A DNA stretch of 64,000 nt, from contig NZ_CP055153.1 of the NCBI RefSeq assembly GCF_014075995.1, positions 3,038,001 through 3,102,000 on the forward strand, given 5' to 3'. Position 1 is the stretch's first letter; every line of letters starts with the position of its first letter. Below the pieces are notes generated by a model. The model saw only the letters and a program-made list of their open reading frames with translations. It was not told the origin of the DNA and ran no database searches. Source of the stretch: Adhaeribacter radiodurans (GTDB taxonomy: Bacteria > Bacteroidota > Bacteroidia > Cytophagales > Hymenobacteraceae). Shown here piece by piece: positions 32,668-41,622 of this stretch. The translations under genes and the position numbers were made by a program.

Positions 32668-32731
32668 ATTAAAAAGTGGTATAAGTATAAACCTACATAT
32701 ATGTAGGTTTATACTTATACCACTTTTTAAT
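32668..32731. repeat. Perfect 64-bp palindrome
   Basis: Two uninterrupted 32-nt arms with no spacer, centred at 32699/32700 (core acctacatatatgtaggt). AT-rich, in the region between the minus-strand array and the plus-strand accessory block. It could fold into a long hairpin or cruciform. It might be a terminator, a recombination or replication site, or the footprint of a mobile palindromic element. Confidence 0.85.
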
Positions 32732-33199
32732 TTCCATCCAGTACCGATATTTTATGCGTCTGATTCCGAGTCAGACCAGTTGTTTGTCTACCATGCTGAC
32801 CAATCCTCATCCCAGACTTAAGGGTAATTTCCCAGACGGGAATTAAGCGTTTTCTTACCTGCATGATAGCACGCACAATTCAAGCCAGCATTTCCCTCTG
32901 GTAGTACATCTTAGAAGTAGCTTTCTATAATTCTGTACACGCGCGTGAAAGTAGTATCCCCTCTCCCCAGATTTCTTTTAACTGTTCTCTATTATCATAA
33001 TCCTCTCCACCGTAATATATATATTAGATAGCTATCGCCGAGAGGTACCCTCTGGTAAAGTGCCAAAAAATTTTGTAAAAAAATTTTTACCCAGAGTGTA
33101 TTCACGCGTATTAGGTACCCCTTACCCCTCCCCCGGGTACCTTTGGAAAACCGACCTCCCCCCCTCCTGAACCAGTGTTCACTTATAAATCATTCAGCT

Positions 33200-33541
33200 A
33201 TGGTTCAAGTTTTAAAAGTTCAAAATGTTACTCCTCTCGAAGGAGAAGCCTCCTACCTCGTGGATGTCCGGCAAGGAGCCGAGATGGTGTCATGCCTAAG
33301 TACCGGTGACCGGGTAGCGGTCCAGAAAAGATGTCAGGCTCAGGTTACCCGGCAAGTTATGGATACCATGACTCTGGGGCAGAGATTACCCGGCCATGTA
33401 GTAAAAGTTAAAACGGCTCCCTACTACTTTCGGAAACCTGCCTTGGGCAAGCGCCTGCTCGTTGATGTGGCCTATGCCTACCAACCGGAACGTCACGGTC
33501 CTGTATTAGGTCTGACCCGCTTAGGAGAACTACCCGGCTAA
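33200..33541 (+). CDS. Small hypothetical protein (113 aa)
   Basis: The longest frame begins at a TTG at 33143, but the ATG at 33200 (MVQVLKVQNVTPLEGEASYL) begins the well-composed part and I prefer it. No signal peptide or membrane segment; many beta-type stretches and basic residues. Family not recognised. It lies 96 bp before the AAA ATPase gene, in the same orientation, so it may be the first gene of that accessory block. Confidence 0.55.
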   Translation: MVQVLKVQNVTPLEGEASYLVDVRQGAEMVSCLSTGDRVAVQKRCQAQVTRQVMDTMTLGQRLPGHVVKVKTAPYYFRKPALGKRLLVDVAYAYQPERHGPVLGLTRLGELPG

Positions 33542-33637
33542 TTTCTCCTGCTCTCCTTACTCTTACTTTCCGGATAGTAGCCCCAAGCTGCTATCCTTTT
33601 TCCTTTTCTACACGCGCACTATATCGCTATCATTCTT

Positions 33638-34522
33638 ATGGAACTACAAATTGCTCAACGCAGCCAGGCAAAGATTCGCCTGTGCCTGCAAGGACCGGCG
33701 GGTGCCGGTAAAACTTACAGTGCCTTACTTGTGGCCTATGGCCTCTGTGGCGACTGGTCCAAGGTTGCCGTTATAGACACGGAACATTACTCGGCCTCCC
33801 TTTACAGCCACTTAGGCGAATATAAGGTACTCCCTTTAGCGGAACCTTACTCTCCGGAACATTACCAGGAAGCTGTACAAGTTTGTGAAAGCGCCGGCAT
33901 GGAGGTCATTATTTTGGATACCATCTCCCTGGAATGGCAATTCCTCTTGGATTACCACGCCTCTTTGAGCGGCAATAGCTTTACCAATTGGAGCAAGGTT
34001 ACGCCCCGGCACAATCACTTTGTCAAAGCCTTGCTGCATTCTCCCGCTCACATTATTGCCACGGCTCGCACCAAGCAGGACTATGTGCTCAGCGAGAAGA
34101 ACGGCAAGCTGGTGCCGGAGAAAGTAGGCCTGAAAGCCATTCAACGCGATGATCTGGATTACGAGTTTACTTTGGTCTTTGACCTGGATACCAAAAACCA
34201 GGCAAGTGCTTCCAAAGACCGGACGAGCTTATTCCAGGGCAAACCACCTCACCTATTAACAGCAGATACCGGTCAACAAATTCGGAACTGGTGTGAGCTG
34301 GGTAGCCCGAGTGAAACCGAACCCACGATTCGGGAGCAAATTGCCCTATGTACCTCCTTAAAAGAACTCTCGGCACTGTATCACCGCTACCCCGAGCAGC
34401 AGGTGTACCTGAAAGCCGAATACCAACAGCAAAAATTATCTATTCTCAAAAGTACCCTAACGCAAAATCATTTAACCACATCTAATTTAAACCGAAATGG
34501 AAAACAGCATCATTCCCATTAA
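33638..34522 (+). CDS. AAA_24-type ATP-binding protein
   Basis: RecA-like P-loop protein of 294 residues. Walker A is GPAGAGKT at residues 19-26; a Walker B-like strand VIILDT is near residue 93; the conserved ATARTKQDYVL and DDLDYEFTLVFDL follow. Such nucleotide-binding proteins are common on Bacteroidota phages, plasmids and integrative elements, where they are thought to act in DNA recombination or replication. The C-terminal 80 residues are helical and Gln-rich. The next gene overlaps its end by 26 bp, suggesting co-translation. A CACGCG motif lies 20 bp upstream of the ATG. Confidence 0.75.
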   Translation: MELQIAQRSQAKIRLCLQGPAGAGKTYSALLVAYGLCGDWSKVAVIDTEHYSASLYSHLGEYKVLPLAEPYSPEHYQEAVQVCESAGMEVIILDTISLEWQFLLDYHASLSGNSFTNWSKVTPRHNHFVKALLHSPAHIIATARTKQDYVLSEKNGKLVPEKVGLKAIQRDDLDYEFTLVFDLDTKNQASASKDRTSLFQGKPPHLLTADTGQQIRNWCELGSPSETEPTIREQIALCTSLKELSALYHRYPEQQVYLKAEYQQQKLSILKSTLTQNHLTTSNLNRNGKQHHSH

Positions 34523-35495
34523 CTCCTATCCCAGTAGACGTATGAACCCCACCGTAGTATTGGAACAATCTTCCAGTTCCCGGGCGTTTATCGAAGCCAA
34601 CACCCTGGCGGTAAGCTTAGCCGAAATCCAGCACAATCATCTGATACCCGTCTTTGTCAAAGACAATGAACCGCTCATTAGCCAATCTGATTTCATTCAA
34701 ACCATCGTAGAAGCCGTCTCTGATACATTCCAGGGCGAGCCGATTCTCGAGCCCCAAATTAGAGTGTCGCACCCGATTAAAGGCCGTATTCCGGAAGCCA
34801 AAGATAAACCAGCCAGCCAGTTGCAGGATTGGGAACGCACTCTCTACTACGAACGCATGATGTTCTGTGTGGAAATACCCACCATCCTGGATGTCATTGA
34901 CGGGAATACCTTAACCTTGCTAGTGGGAGGAGTAAAAGCCTATAACCTGGATAACCTTTACAACAAGAAAGGAGCCATGGAGCACTTCAAAATCTTCATA
35001 GGTTTTCAGAATACGGTTTGCACCAATCTTTGTGTTAGAACCGATGGATACTTCAGTAATTTAAAGGTGACGAGCCTGGAACAGTTGCGAACTGGTATTT
35101 ACCGGGTACTAGATAGCTATGACCAACACCAGCACTTAAAACAGCTGCAAACTCTAACCGATTACTCCTTGACGGAACAGCAGTTTGCCCAACTACTAGG
35201 CCGGTGCCGCATGTATCCGTATTTACCCGCCGAAGAAAAGAAACAGATACCCGCTTTGTCGTACGGCGATACCCAACTCGGAGCCGTGTGTAAGGACTAC
35301 TATAAGGATGCGAGCTTCTGCCGCCAGGAAGATGGCAACATCAACTTGTGGCGGTTTTATAACTTGTTCACAGGGGTAAATAAGTCTACCTACATTGACC
35401 AATTTCTGGATCGGTCCGTGAACGCCTTCGATTTTACCAACAAGGTGCAACAAGCCTTAAGTGGCGGGAGCACCAGCTGGTTTTTAAACGGATAA
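34497..35495 (+). CDS. DUF3871-like protein
   Basis: 332 residues. The segments HNHLIPVFVKDNEPLISQSD, EAVSDTFQGEP, SHPIKGRIPEAKDKPASQL and CTNLCVRTDGY resemble the Bacteroidota-restricted DUF3871 family, whose function is unknown. The ATG at 34497 lies inside the end of the ATPase gene; an ATG at 34541 (MNPTVVLEQSS) is an alternative start. The tail ends FLNG without a sorting domain, so it is cytoplasmic. Together with the ATPase and RadC-like genes it forms a set often seen in mobile or genomic-island DNA of this phylum. Confidence 0.65.
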   Translation: MENSIIPINSYPSRRMNPTVVLEQSSSSRAFIEANTLAVSLAEIQHNHLIPVFVKDNEPLISQSDFIQTIVEAVSDTFQGEPILEPQIRVSHPIKGRIPEAKDKPASQLQDWERTLYYERMMFCVEIPTILDVIDGNTLTLLVGGVKAYNLDNLYNKKGAMEHFKIFIGFQNTVCTNLCVRTDGYFSNLKVTSLEQLRTGIYRVLDSYDQHQHLKQLQTLTDYSLTEQQFAQLLGRCRMYPYLPAEEKKQIPALSYGDTQLGAVCKDYYKDASFCRQEDGNINLWRFYNLFTGVNKSTYIDQFLDRSVNAFDFTNKVQQALSGGSTSWFLNG

Positions 35496-35583
35496 AAGTT
35501 AAACCTTTCTGATTTACATTTTAAAGATTTATTCACCGCCCATCCTTGTCCCATAGGATGGGCTTTTTCATTAGTAGGAAAGC

Positions 35584-36039
35584 ATGAACAAAAAAATAAA
35601 TACCGTGCGGGAAATCCGCCTGCAATACCGTTCTAGGATAACAAGAGAAGCGCCAGTGATTACAACTTCGGAAGAAGCTTACCAGGTACTAAAAAATTAC
35701 TACGATCCGGATTATCTAGGCATCCGGGAGGAGATTATTATCCTCTATCTGAACAATGCCAACAAAGTACTGGGCGTATACAGAGGATTTAGCGGCGGAA
35801 TGACCGCAACCGTGGTGGACATCCGGTTGATTCTAGCGGTGGCCCTCAAAGGCCTGAGTACCGGCATTATTATTTCGCATAATCACCCTTCGGGTTCGCT
35901 CACTGCTTCGGAGGCGGACAAAAAGCTGACCCACCAACTAAAGAAAGCGGGGGAATTATTCGGGATAAAAGTGCTGGACCATGTTATTGTATCGCCGCAA
36001 GGTACCTTCCTGAGCTTTGCCGATGAGGGTTTGCTATAA
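35584..36039 (+). CDS. Short RadC-family JAB-domain protein
   Basis: 151 residues with the JAB/MPN metal-binding signature HNHPSGSLTASEAD and an upstream Glu (REEIIILYLN). The N-terminal helix-hairpin-helix part of full-length RadC (about 220 residues) is absent, as in the many short RadC-like proteins carried by Bacteroidota mobile elements. The family is named for DNA repair, but that role has not held up for RadC itself; a peptidase or deubiquitinase-like fold is established for the JAB domain. Separated by 88 bp from the DUF3871 gene. Family call is sure, function is not. Confidence 0.85.
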   Translation: MNKKINTVREIRLQYRSRITREAPVITTSEEAYQVLKNYYDPDYLGIREEIIILYLNNANKVLGVYRGFSGGMTATVVDIRLILAVALKGLSTGIIISHNHPSGSLTASEADKKLTHQLKKAGELFGIKVLDHVIVSPQGTFLSFADEGLL

Positions 36040-36133
36040 GGTAAAATCCATCCGTTTCTTATCCCGGTTTTCTGTACGTGAACAGCAAAACTGATCATCT
36101 CGTCATGAATTTATCTTGCCATTACATACATTT

Positions 36134-36190
36134 AGTAAAAGGAGTAGGTTTAAATCAATATCTTATTTATTTAAACCTACTCCTTTTACT
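36134..36190. terminator. Long hairpin between convergent genes
   Basis: Perfect 22-nt arms (36134-36155 and 36169-36190; arm core aaaggagtaggttt) with a 13-nt loop, between the ends of the RadC-like gene (+) and the CPBP gene (-). Position suggests a bidirectional terminator. There is no long U-run. Confidence 0.65.
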
Positions 36191-36286
36191 CTATTTTACA
36201 TAATGCTGGTTATAAGAAAACATAAATAGACAGCAGTAAAGGTTTTATTTCCCATATAAGTTGGCTGAATTCGCCCTAAAATAAAC

Positions 36287-36820
36287 TTACCAAACCGCGT
36301 ACCCGTTCCAGATCATGTGCAGGATCATCGGAACTAGTAAAGAACGGGAAGAGTAAAGGGATAGACCTAGTAGCAAACCATTGCCAAAAATTAATATGAT
36401 TATCTCCCAAGAATATTCCATGTGAATCCCGGCCCAAACACTGGTAATTAGTACTAAGCTTATCCCACGATTAAGGCCCGTGCGGTTAAGCCGGATCAAT
36501 AACAACCCCCTAAATAGCATTTCCTCGGCCAGCGGGCCCGCTATAACTACGGCGAAGACCCGGGTGATAGAAGTAAATAAGGATTGCTGTTGCCAGGTTT
36601 GAAAATTCCAGTCTCCCCGCCAGTGCCAGAAGTAGTCTGTGCTGAGCATATAAGTCCCAAAAACCAAAATCCAGAACAGGAGAATCTTAGGAGGGGGAAG
36701 CACTAATAAAAGGTCCTTTTGCCAGGAATAATGTAGCTTTCTCCGGGCAATAAAGGAAACCAGCACGATGGTTACCAGCGGTAACAATACCTTCCACAAC
36801 GGATGAGAAAAGTTCAGCAT
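36287..36820 (-). CDS. CPBP family intramembrane metalloprotease
   Basis: 177 residues with several hydrophobic segments and the family motifs EEMLFRG (EExxxR), WAGIHMEY (xxxH) and HMIWN (HxxxN). These are the Glu and His residues expected to bind metal in the Abi/CAAX-processing and bacteriocin-processing (CPBP) group. Membrane protein; substrate unknown. Stands alone between the hairpin and the AraC gene, 139 bp from the latter. Confidence 0.85.
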   Translation of the reverse strand: MLNFSHPLWKVLLPLVTIVLVSFIARRKLHYSWQKDLLLVLPPPKILLFWILVFGTYMLSTDYFWHWRGDWNFQTWQQQSLFTSITRVFAVVIAGPLAEEMLFRGLLLIRLNRTGLNRGISLVLITSVWAGIHMEYSWEIIILIFGNGLLLGLSLYSSRSLLVPMILHMIWNGYAVW

Positions 36821-36959
36821 AACCTCTTTAGATTAGCTGTTTTAAGTTTGGGTTCATCCGGGAAAAGGAATAAAGCAATGGGACGAGTAAGGGCTTTATA
36901 AGGGGGCATCTTTCTGATGGTTGAGTTTCCAAAAGTGCCTCTTCGCTACTGGAAAGTAT

Positions 36960-37850
36960 TTATCCAATCCTGCTAAATTGCTGCCGGTACTGCAAGGGGG
37001 ATAGATGATAGTATTTCTTAAAGGCCTTACTAAAGCTATAGATATCCTCAAATCCCACGGCCAATGCAATCTCGCTCACTGACCAGGCTTCCTGTTGCAA
37101 GAACCCAGCGGCTTTCTCTAACCTTTTTTGGGTTTGGTACAAATGGGGACTCTGTCCAAATGCTTGTTTGAAGGTCCGGAAGAAGTGAAACTCGGATAAA
37201 GCTACAATGGCTGCTAGCTGCGAGATCTTCAAGTTTTCGGGCGTCTCATCTAACAAAAGCTTAGCGGCTTGTACCCGCTTAAAGAGTTCTCTTTTAACGG
37301 CGGGCCTTTTGGCCGGCAGGTTAAAAGCCTTTTGGGTCAGGTAGCGATGAGCCAGTAAAAGTTCTTGGGCGAGTTGGAGGTAAAGTTCCTGCCGGGGAAG
37401 TTGCAACTCGCTTTTAGCGAGATTTAAGTATTTCTCCAATTTTTGCAGAATTGACTGTAAAGAGTCCTGAGTATAAACACCTTCAAAAAACTCCCATTTA
37501 CTTGTCGCTGATGCAAAAGGATTGTCCAGAAGATCTATTTCCGGGAGTTGGTAATTGCGGGCCACATCGGCCAGGAAAGCTTCCGTTAAATAGACGCCAA
37601 AAGCCGTTACCGGAACCTGGCTGTATGGAATGGAGACGTGAAAAGATTGGGCCTGATTAATGATCAAATACTGCTTAGCCCGCACGGGAAGGGTCTTGTT
37701 CTCGAGCGAATAATGTTCCGTTCCGGTAAGCACATAATTGAGGATGACGGCCGTGGCACAGCCGGTATGTTCGAATTGCTGAACGGAGGAGTACAAGACT
37801 TTACTGCCTTCCCCGTTGGTACTGACTTCCGAAATGATGTTGCTCGTCAT
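36960..37850 (-). CDS. AraC family transcriptional regulator
   Basis: 296 residues. The C-terminal 100 residues hold two helix-turn-helix motifs typical of AraC proteins (LKISQLAAIVALSEFHFFRT and SVSEIALAVGFEDIYSFSKA, then KKYYHLSPLQYRQQF). The N-terminal part is beta-rich (VLNYVLTGTEHYSLE, LPVRAKQYLIIN), fitting a cupin-like sensor domain. The effector and targets are not evident; the nearest candidate target is the CPBP protease gene just downstream. Confidence 0.88.
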   Translation of the reverse strand: MTSNIISEVSTNGEGSKVLYSSVQQFEHTGCATAVILNYVLTGTEHYSLENKTLPVRAKQYLIINQAQSFHVSIPYSQVPVTAFGVYLTEAFLADVARNYQLPEIDLLDNPFASATSKWEFFEGVYTQDSLQSILQKLEKYLNLAKSELQLPRQELYLQLAQELLLAHRYLTQKAFNLPAKRPAVKRELFKRVQAAKLLLDETPENLKISQLAAIVALSEFHFFRTFKQAFGQSPHLYQTQKRLEKAAGFLQQEAWSVSEIALAVGFEDIYSFSKAFKKYYHLSPLQYRQQFSRIG

Positions 37851-38115
37851 AAAAGGTTCCCTACTATCCGCTGCTGGAAGGTACTTTAAAAATAGTTACT
37901 TTCTCGCAGGAATACCTGCTTTCTAATTGCTAATTTAAGGAGGAGCAGAACTATGTTTAAAGCAACCTTTTTTTCCCGGAGAGAGGGATGAGCTTAGAAT
38001 TACTTTATATAACTGTACTTATATGACCAAGGCAGTCGAGCAGGAGGGAAGCGTTAATGGGCCGAAGCTATGTTGTGGTAAAGCTGCCATATAGGTAGTA
38101 TTAGGAAACGTTTCT

Positions 38116-38694
38116 TCACATCTTCTTTCTATCAATTCTTAAGCAGAACTCGCCTTGTTTGATTTCCATTATTAATCCCGTGGGGGTGCGGATCTGCCCT
38201 TCAAAGGTTCCTTTCAGTACGTCATTGGTCCGATTGGTAACTATGACTTGGAGAGGATCCGCACAGGTTACACCCAAATAGTTGTAACGATCCGTGGCAC
38301 TAAACAAAGTATCCAGCTGGTGGGTACGATCCAGAAGCACTAAACTACTTTGTTGGGGATAGGCTTTCTTGTCATACCTCATCGGAGTAACCATTTGATC
38401 TAATGGGGTGCCATTGATGTAAATGTGGCATTCCCGTGAGCCCAGGGAAGGAATGATTCCTCGTCGAATGAGGTTAACCTGATTTAATCCTTGCGCATCC
38501 ATTGATCCCAACTCATCGAAGAAATACGTATTACCCGTCTCTTTGCCGGCATAACCTAGGTGATCAAATACCACAAATTCGGAATTGAAGTAGCCTTGAA
38601 TATAACCCTGAGGCTCCACTATTTCGTCAGCCGGTTTAGAACAAGAAGAAAAAAACGTGAAGAAAATTAAGCAGAATAAGTAGAGGCGTTGCAT
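38116..38694 (-). CDS. Hypothetical lipoprotein
   Basis: 192 residues. A short hydrophobic leader ends in FFSSC with Cys18 as the lipidation site, followed by Ser-Lys, so export to the periplasm or outer membrane as a lipoprotein is expected. The mature part is soluble and beta-rich with two further cysteines. I recognise no family. Single gene with its own spacer on both sides. Confidence 0.65.
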   Translation of the reverse strand: MQRLYLFCLIFFTFFSSCSKPADEIVEPQGYIQGYFNSEFVVFDHLGYAGKETGNTYFFDELGSMDAQGLNQVNLIRRGIIPSLGSRECHIYINGTPLDQMVTPMRYDKKAYPQQSSLVLLDRTHQLDTLFSATDRYNYLGVTCADPLQVIVTNRTNDVLKGTFEGQIRTPTGLIMEIKQGEFCLRIDRKKM

Positions 38695-38999
38695 ATAGGA
38701 TGGTAAAAGGCAATAGTTTTTGGTGGCTAGCTAGTAGGTGTCCGTTAATATAACGCCTATCCAACTAAGGGAAGCTGGATAGGCGTTATAATGTAATAAA
38801 TATACTATATATATATTAATTAATATGCAACAAACAAAAATGATAAAGGGTGATTTTTAAATATCTTATTAAAGTACCAGAAAAGGAATCTGAAAAAATC
38901 ATGCTTAGAACGCAGGAAAAAGTATTTCTCTGATAACGACTTATATGTTAAATAGAAGTGTTTTCTGAGTTAAATACAATTCATAGTTTGTAACGTCAA
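38695..38999. other. Spacer between S41 protease and lipoprotein genes
   Basis: 305 bp without a gene. Apart from the hairpin at 38749-38790 it is AT-rich (run atatactatatatatattaatt near 38800) and should contain the promoter of the lipoprotein gene. Confidence 0.4.
38749..38790 (-). terminator. Hairpin downstream of the S41 protease operon
   Basis: 18-nt arms with one mismatch (tataacgcctatccaact / agctggataggcgttata) and a 6-nt loop. It lies 210 bp past the S41 stop and 55 bp before the start of the lipoprotein gene. Confidence 0.5.
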
Positions 39000-40025
39000 C
39001 TAGCGGTCTTTTATTCCAGCAAGTGCTTTGGTGTGCGCCGTGTGCAATGCTTCCTCAGCACTCACTTCTATATCAGGTGTCACCCCAATTCCCTCCCAAT
39101 TCGCGTTGGTGACGGGACTGGTTGTTCGGCCTTGTGGTATCCTGACGTAAAACTTGTCGGTGGCAATTACGGATCCGGTAAGATGTGCCCCACCAGCGGT
39201 TCTTTCCCCCACGATGGTGGCCCGGTTCAAATGCTTTAGTTGGTAGCTGAATGCCTCCGCCGCGGAGAATGTTTTACTACTTGTCAGGATGTATAAATCC
39301 GTCAGAGGTCTTCGCGTACCCGTCACGTTGGGCAGAGTCCATGATTTTGTTAGTTCATTTTTGGGACGATTGTAGTTATTAGCTAAATGGACCACAGGTT
39401 CCGAGGAGAAGAAGTAACTTGCCAGCAGCTGAACCATTTCTGGGGAACCACCATCGTTTTGACGCAAATCAATGATGAAGGCATTCGTGTTTTCCAGAAA
39501 ATGCATGGCGTTCGCTAACGTTTCACTACTATATTTTGGATCGGTAAACTCCCTTAAATCCAAATAGCCAATATTTCCGTCCAGAATTTTTACTTCTCTA
39601 AAGCCATAATTGTCCCGTTTTAAATGATTCACTAACTCTTTGGCCCATTCCGCTTCTTCATTTGCTCTGTCCTTATCGATTAAAGCCTTTTCCCGAGCTA
39701 TAACCGCCGGATTATAGACCACCATTAGGTGCTTATCTTTGCTTGTTTCCCGGAGATCATTTGTAAGTTGCCGGGCAAATTCGGGTGGATTGACCAAGGA
39801 GTTGTATTTACCTTTCTTTAGATTTGTTTTAAGGCTTTGAACCATCTTATCCGCCACCTTCGGAAAAATATAGTTCTCTTGCAGTTTACCACTAATGGAA
39901 TGAATGGTAAAGGATCTTTCCTTTCGGCTCAATGGGGGGGCCACCTCCTGGGCTTGTAATTCCGCGTAAGAAGGTAGGAGAATATAGAAGAAAAAGAAGA
40001 AATAAATGGAATTAAGATTTGCCAT
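39000..40025 (-). CDS. S41 family (C-terminal-processing type) peptidase
   Basis: The frame allows a start at 40055, but the ATG at 40025 (MANLNSIYFFFFFYILL) puts a signal peptide at the N-terminus and is preferred: 341 residues. Tail-specific protease features are GNIGYLDLREF, FIIDLRQNDGGSPE, the nucleophile region TSSKTFSAAEAF and VGERTAGGAH. There is no obvious PDZ domain, as in the IRBP/Tsp-like short S41 subgroup. Secreted or periplasmic. It follows the M56 gene by 58 bp on the same strand and is probably the third gene of the BlaI/M56 operon. Confidence 0.85.
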   Translation of the reverse strand: MANLNSIYFFFFFYILLPSYAELQAQEVAPPLSRKERSFTIHSISGKLQENYIFPKVADKMVQSLKTNLKKGKYNSLVNPPEFARQLTNDLRETSKDKHLMVVYNPAVIAREKALIDKDRANEEAEWAKELVNHLKRDNYGFREVKILDGNIGYLDLREFTDPKYSSETLANAMHFLENTNAFIIDLRQNDGGSPEMVQLLASYFFSSEPVVHLANNYNRPKNELTKSWTLPNVTGTRRPLTDLYILTSSKTFSAAEAFSYQLKHLNRATIVGERTAGGAHLTGSVIATDKFYVRIPQGRTTSPVTNANWEGIGVTPDIEVSAEEALHTAHTKALAGIKDR

Positions 40026-40113
40026 GTTCTTAAAACTTTTTACGCCTACCACCATGGAAATGGCGGATGTCCACCACTCCCTAGAGGGTTAAGCTGGTTT
40101 ATGTAGTTGCTGA

Positions 40114-41622
40114 TTATTTTCCTTCTAATCGGAGGCTTTCATACCCGATGAAACTTAAAGAGAGATCATTGGCTTCATGGGCTTTTACTTTGAAATGGCC
40201 ATTTATATCGGATACGGTTCCGGTTGTGGTTCCAACTACCACGATGTTAACCCCGGGCAGTTTCTCGCCCTCCGGATCGTAAACAGTACCGGACCAGGCA
40301 TCCTGGGCATAGTTGGCGTCTACCCTTAGCCTTCCTTGGCTTGATTCGACTTCCTCCACCATGATTTTTCCTGGGGTGCTGTTGTCCTCATTCCTCTTAC
40401 CTTCGTTTAGCTGGAAGATGATAGGCAGGACCAGGCGTACTCTTACCGGTTTACCGCCTTGCGTACCCGGCTGGAACGAAGGAGCATTTTGCACCACTCT
40501 TACCGCTTCATCGTCACAGCCGGCACCAATCCCTTTGATGACCTTTATGTCTGACAAGGAACCATCTTTTTCAATAACAAACTGGACATCTACACGCCCC
40601 TCTACACCCATTTGGCGGGCTGATAAGGGATACTTTATTTCCTTTGCTACATACCCATAGTAAGCGTTCATTCCTCCTGCAAATTCAGGTTGTTCTTCTA
40701 CGACGGTAAGAACAGCTCTTTCGCTTTGGTTACTTTGGCTCCCCAACTCTTTTGATTTTGGCTCTTGTTCTTCGCTACACGCGAATACTACGAAGAGTAA
40801 AGAACACAGGGCTGATAATAACCCCAGTTTCCAGGGACTTACCTTTTTAGTTTGTTGTTTCATGGCTAAGAGTCGTTTTAGAATTAAACCATCGTGAAAG
40901 GAGCTAACCAGGTTCAGTCCATGGGACTTCAAAGTAGAACTGATCAGGATAGAGGAATATTGGTCCATGGTATAGGACCGGAGGGCGTAAGCATCCGCTT
41001 GAAATTCGTGTATTTTTTTTATTTCTTGGATAATAAACCAGGTAGTGGGGAGCCACCAAAAACACACTTTAAACAACTCGAAGAATAGTATATCGTAGGT
41101 GTGTCCCAGGGAAGCATGCCCTTTTTCATGCTTTAAAATTATTGCATAATCCGGCCCTTTATTATCTATTTCATCACTCAGGAAAATCCAATGGAAAAAG
41201 GTGAAACTTCCTTTCATATTGGCGACTTTGCGGATGGACATGTCATTAAATTTCTCCCGGCTACTCTTGCGCCCTAGATAGACGAGATAGAGCATATTGT
41301 TGAAGAATTTCAGCAGAAAGAGGGCACTAATGGCTCCATAGGTCCAGATGAGTAGATCATAGTCCCAGACGGACCTATCAGCTATAGGAGTAATGGTCGT
41401 CGCATTTAGGGAAATGGCTTCCATAGGTAGGGCCGCTATTGGTTCCTGGTTGACATAAAATAGATTGGGTAATTTGAGCAACGGAATGGTAAGAGCCAGA
41501 AGAGTAGCGCCTATTAGGTAGAATCTCATTTTTGCATACTGCCGCTCCTTTCTCAAAAAGAATCCATATCCTAATAGCAAGGCAATATGGATCACCGAAA
41601 GTTCTACTAGATAATTGCTCAT
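40114..41622 (-). CDS. M56 (BlaR1-like) sensor metallopeptidase fused to TonB-C and carboxypeptidase-regulatory-like domains
   Basis: 502 residues. The N-terminus has membrane segments (VIHIALLLGYGFFL, FYLIGATLLALTIPLL, LLIWTYGAISALFLLKF) and a zinc-protease motif HEKGH followed by HEFQADAYA; a further segment ends near VVFACSEEQ. Then comes a TonB C-terminal-like domain (YPLSARQMGVEGRVDVQFVI ... RLVLPIIFQL) and a carboxypeptidase D regulatory-like beta-sandwich (GTVYDPEGEKLPGVNIVVVG ... DLSLSFIGYESL). In BlaR1-type systems the protease, once the sensor part is triggered, leads to cleavage of the BlaI repressor. The start ATG overlaps the blaI-like stop by 4 bp, so the pair is translationally coupled. 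Confidence 0.88.
   Translation of the reverse strand: MSNYLVELSVIHIALLLGYGFFLRKERQYAKMRFYLIGATLLALTIPLLKLPNLFYVNQEPIAALPMEAISLNATTITPIADRSVWDYDLLIWTYGAISALFLLKFFNNMLYLVYLGRKSSREKFNDMSIRKVANMKGSFTFFHWIFLSDEIDNKGPDYAIILKHEKGHASLGHTYDILFFELFKVCFWWLPTTWFIIQEIKKIHEFQADAYALRSYTMDQYSSILISSTLKSHGLNLVSSFHDGLILKRLLAMKQQTKKVSPWKLGLLSALCSLLFVVFACSEEQEPKSKELGSQSNQSERAVLTVVEEQPEFAGGMNAYYGYVAKEIKYPLSARQMGVEGRVDVQFVIEKDGSLSDIKVIKGIGAGCDDEAVRVVQNAPSFQPGTQGGKPVRVRLVLPIIFQLNEGKRNEDNSTPGKIMVEEVESSQGRLRVDANYAQDAWSGTVYDPEGEKLPGVNIVVVGTTTGTVSDINGHFKVKAHEANDLSLSFIGYESLRLEGK

Larger units (their letters stand above)
32263..33199. other. Gene-poor region right of the array
   Basis: About 940 bp. From left to right: the leader of paralog G with the block ggaatatacaaaaaaataaa (32419-32439), a short orphan coding remnant (32493-32633), a perfect palindrome (32668-32731), a palindromic CACGCGCGTG (32938-32947), an imperfect hairpin CTCTGGTAAA/TTTACCCAGAG around 33050-33095 and another CACGCG (33103). 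The last elements are probably the control region of the gene at 33200. Confidence 0.5.
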
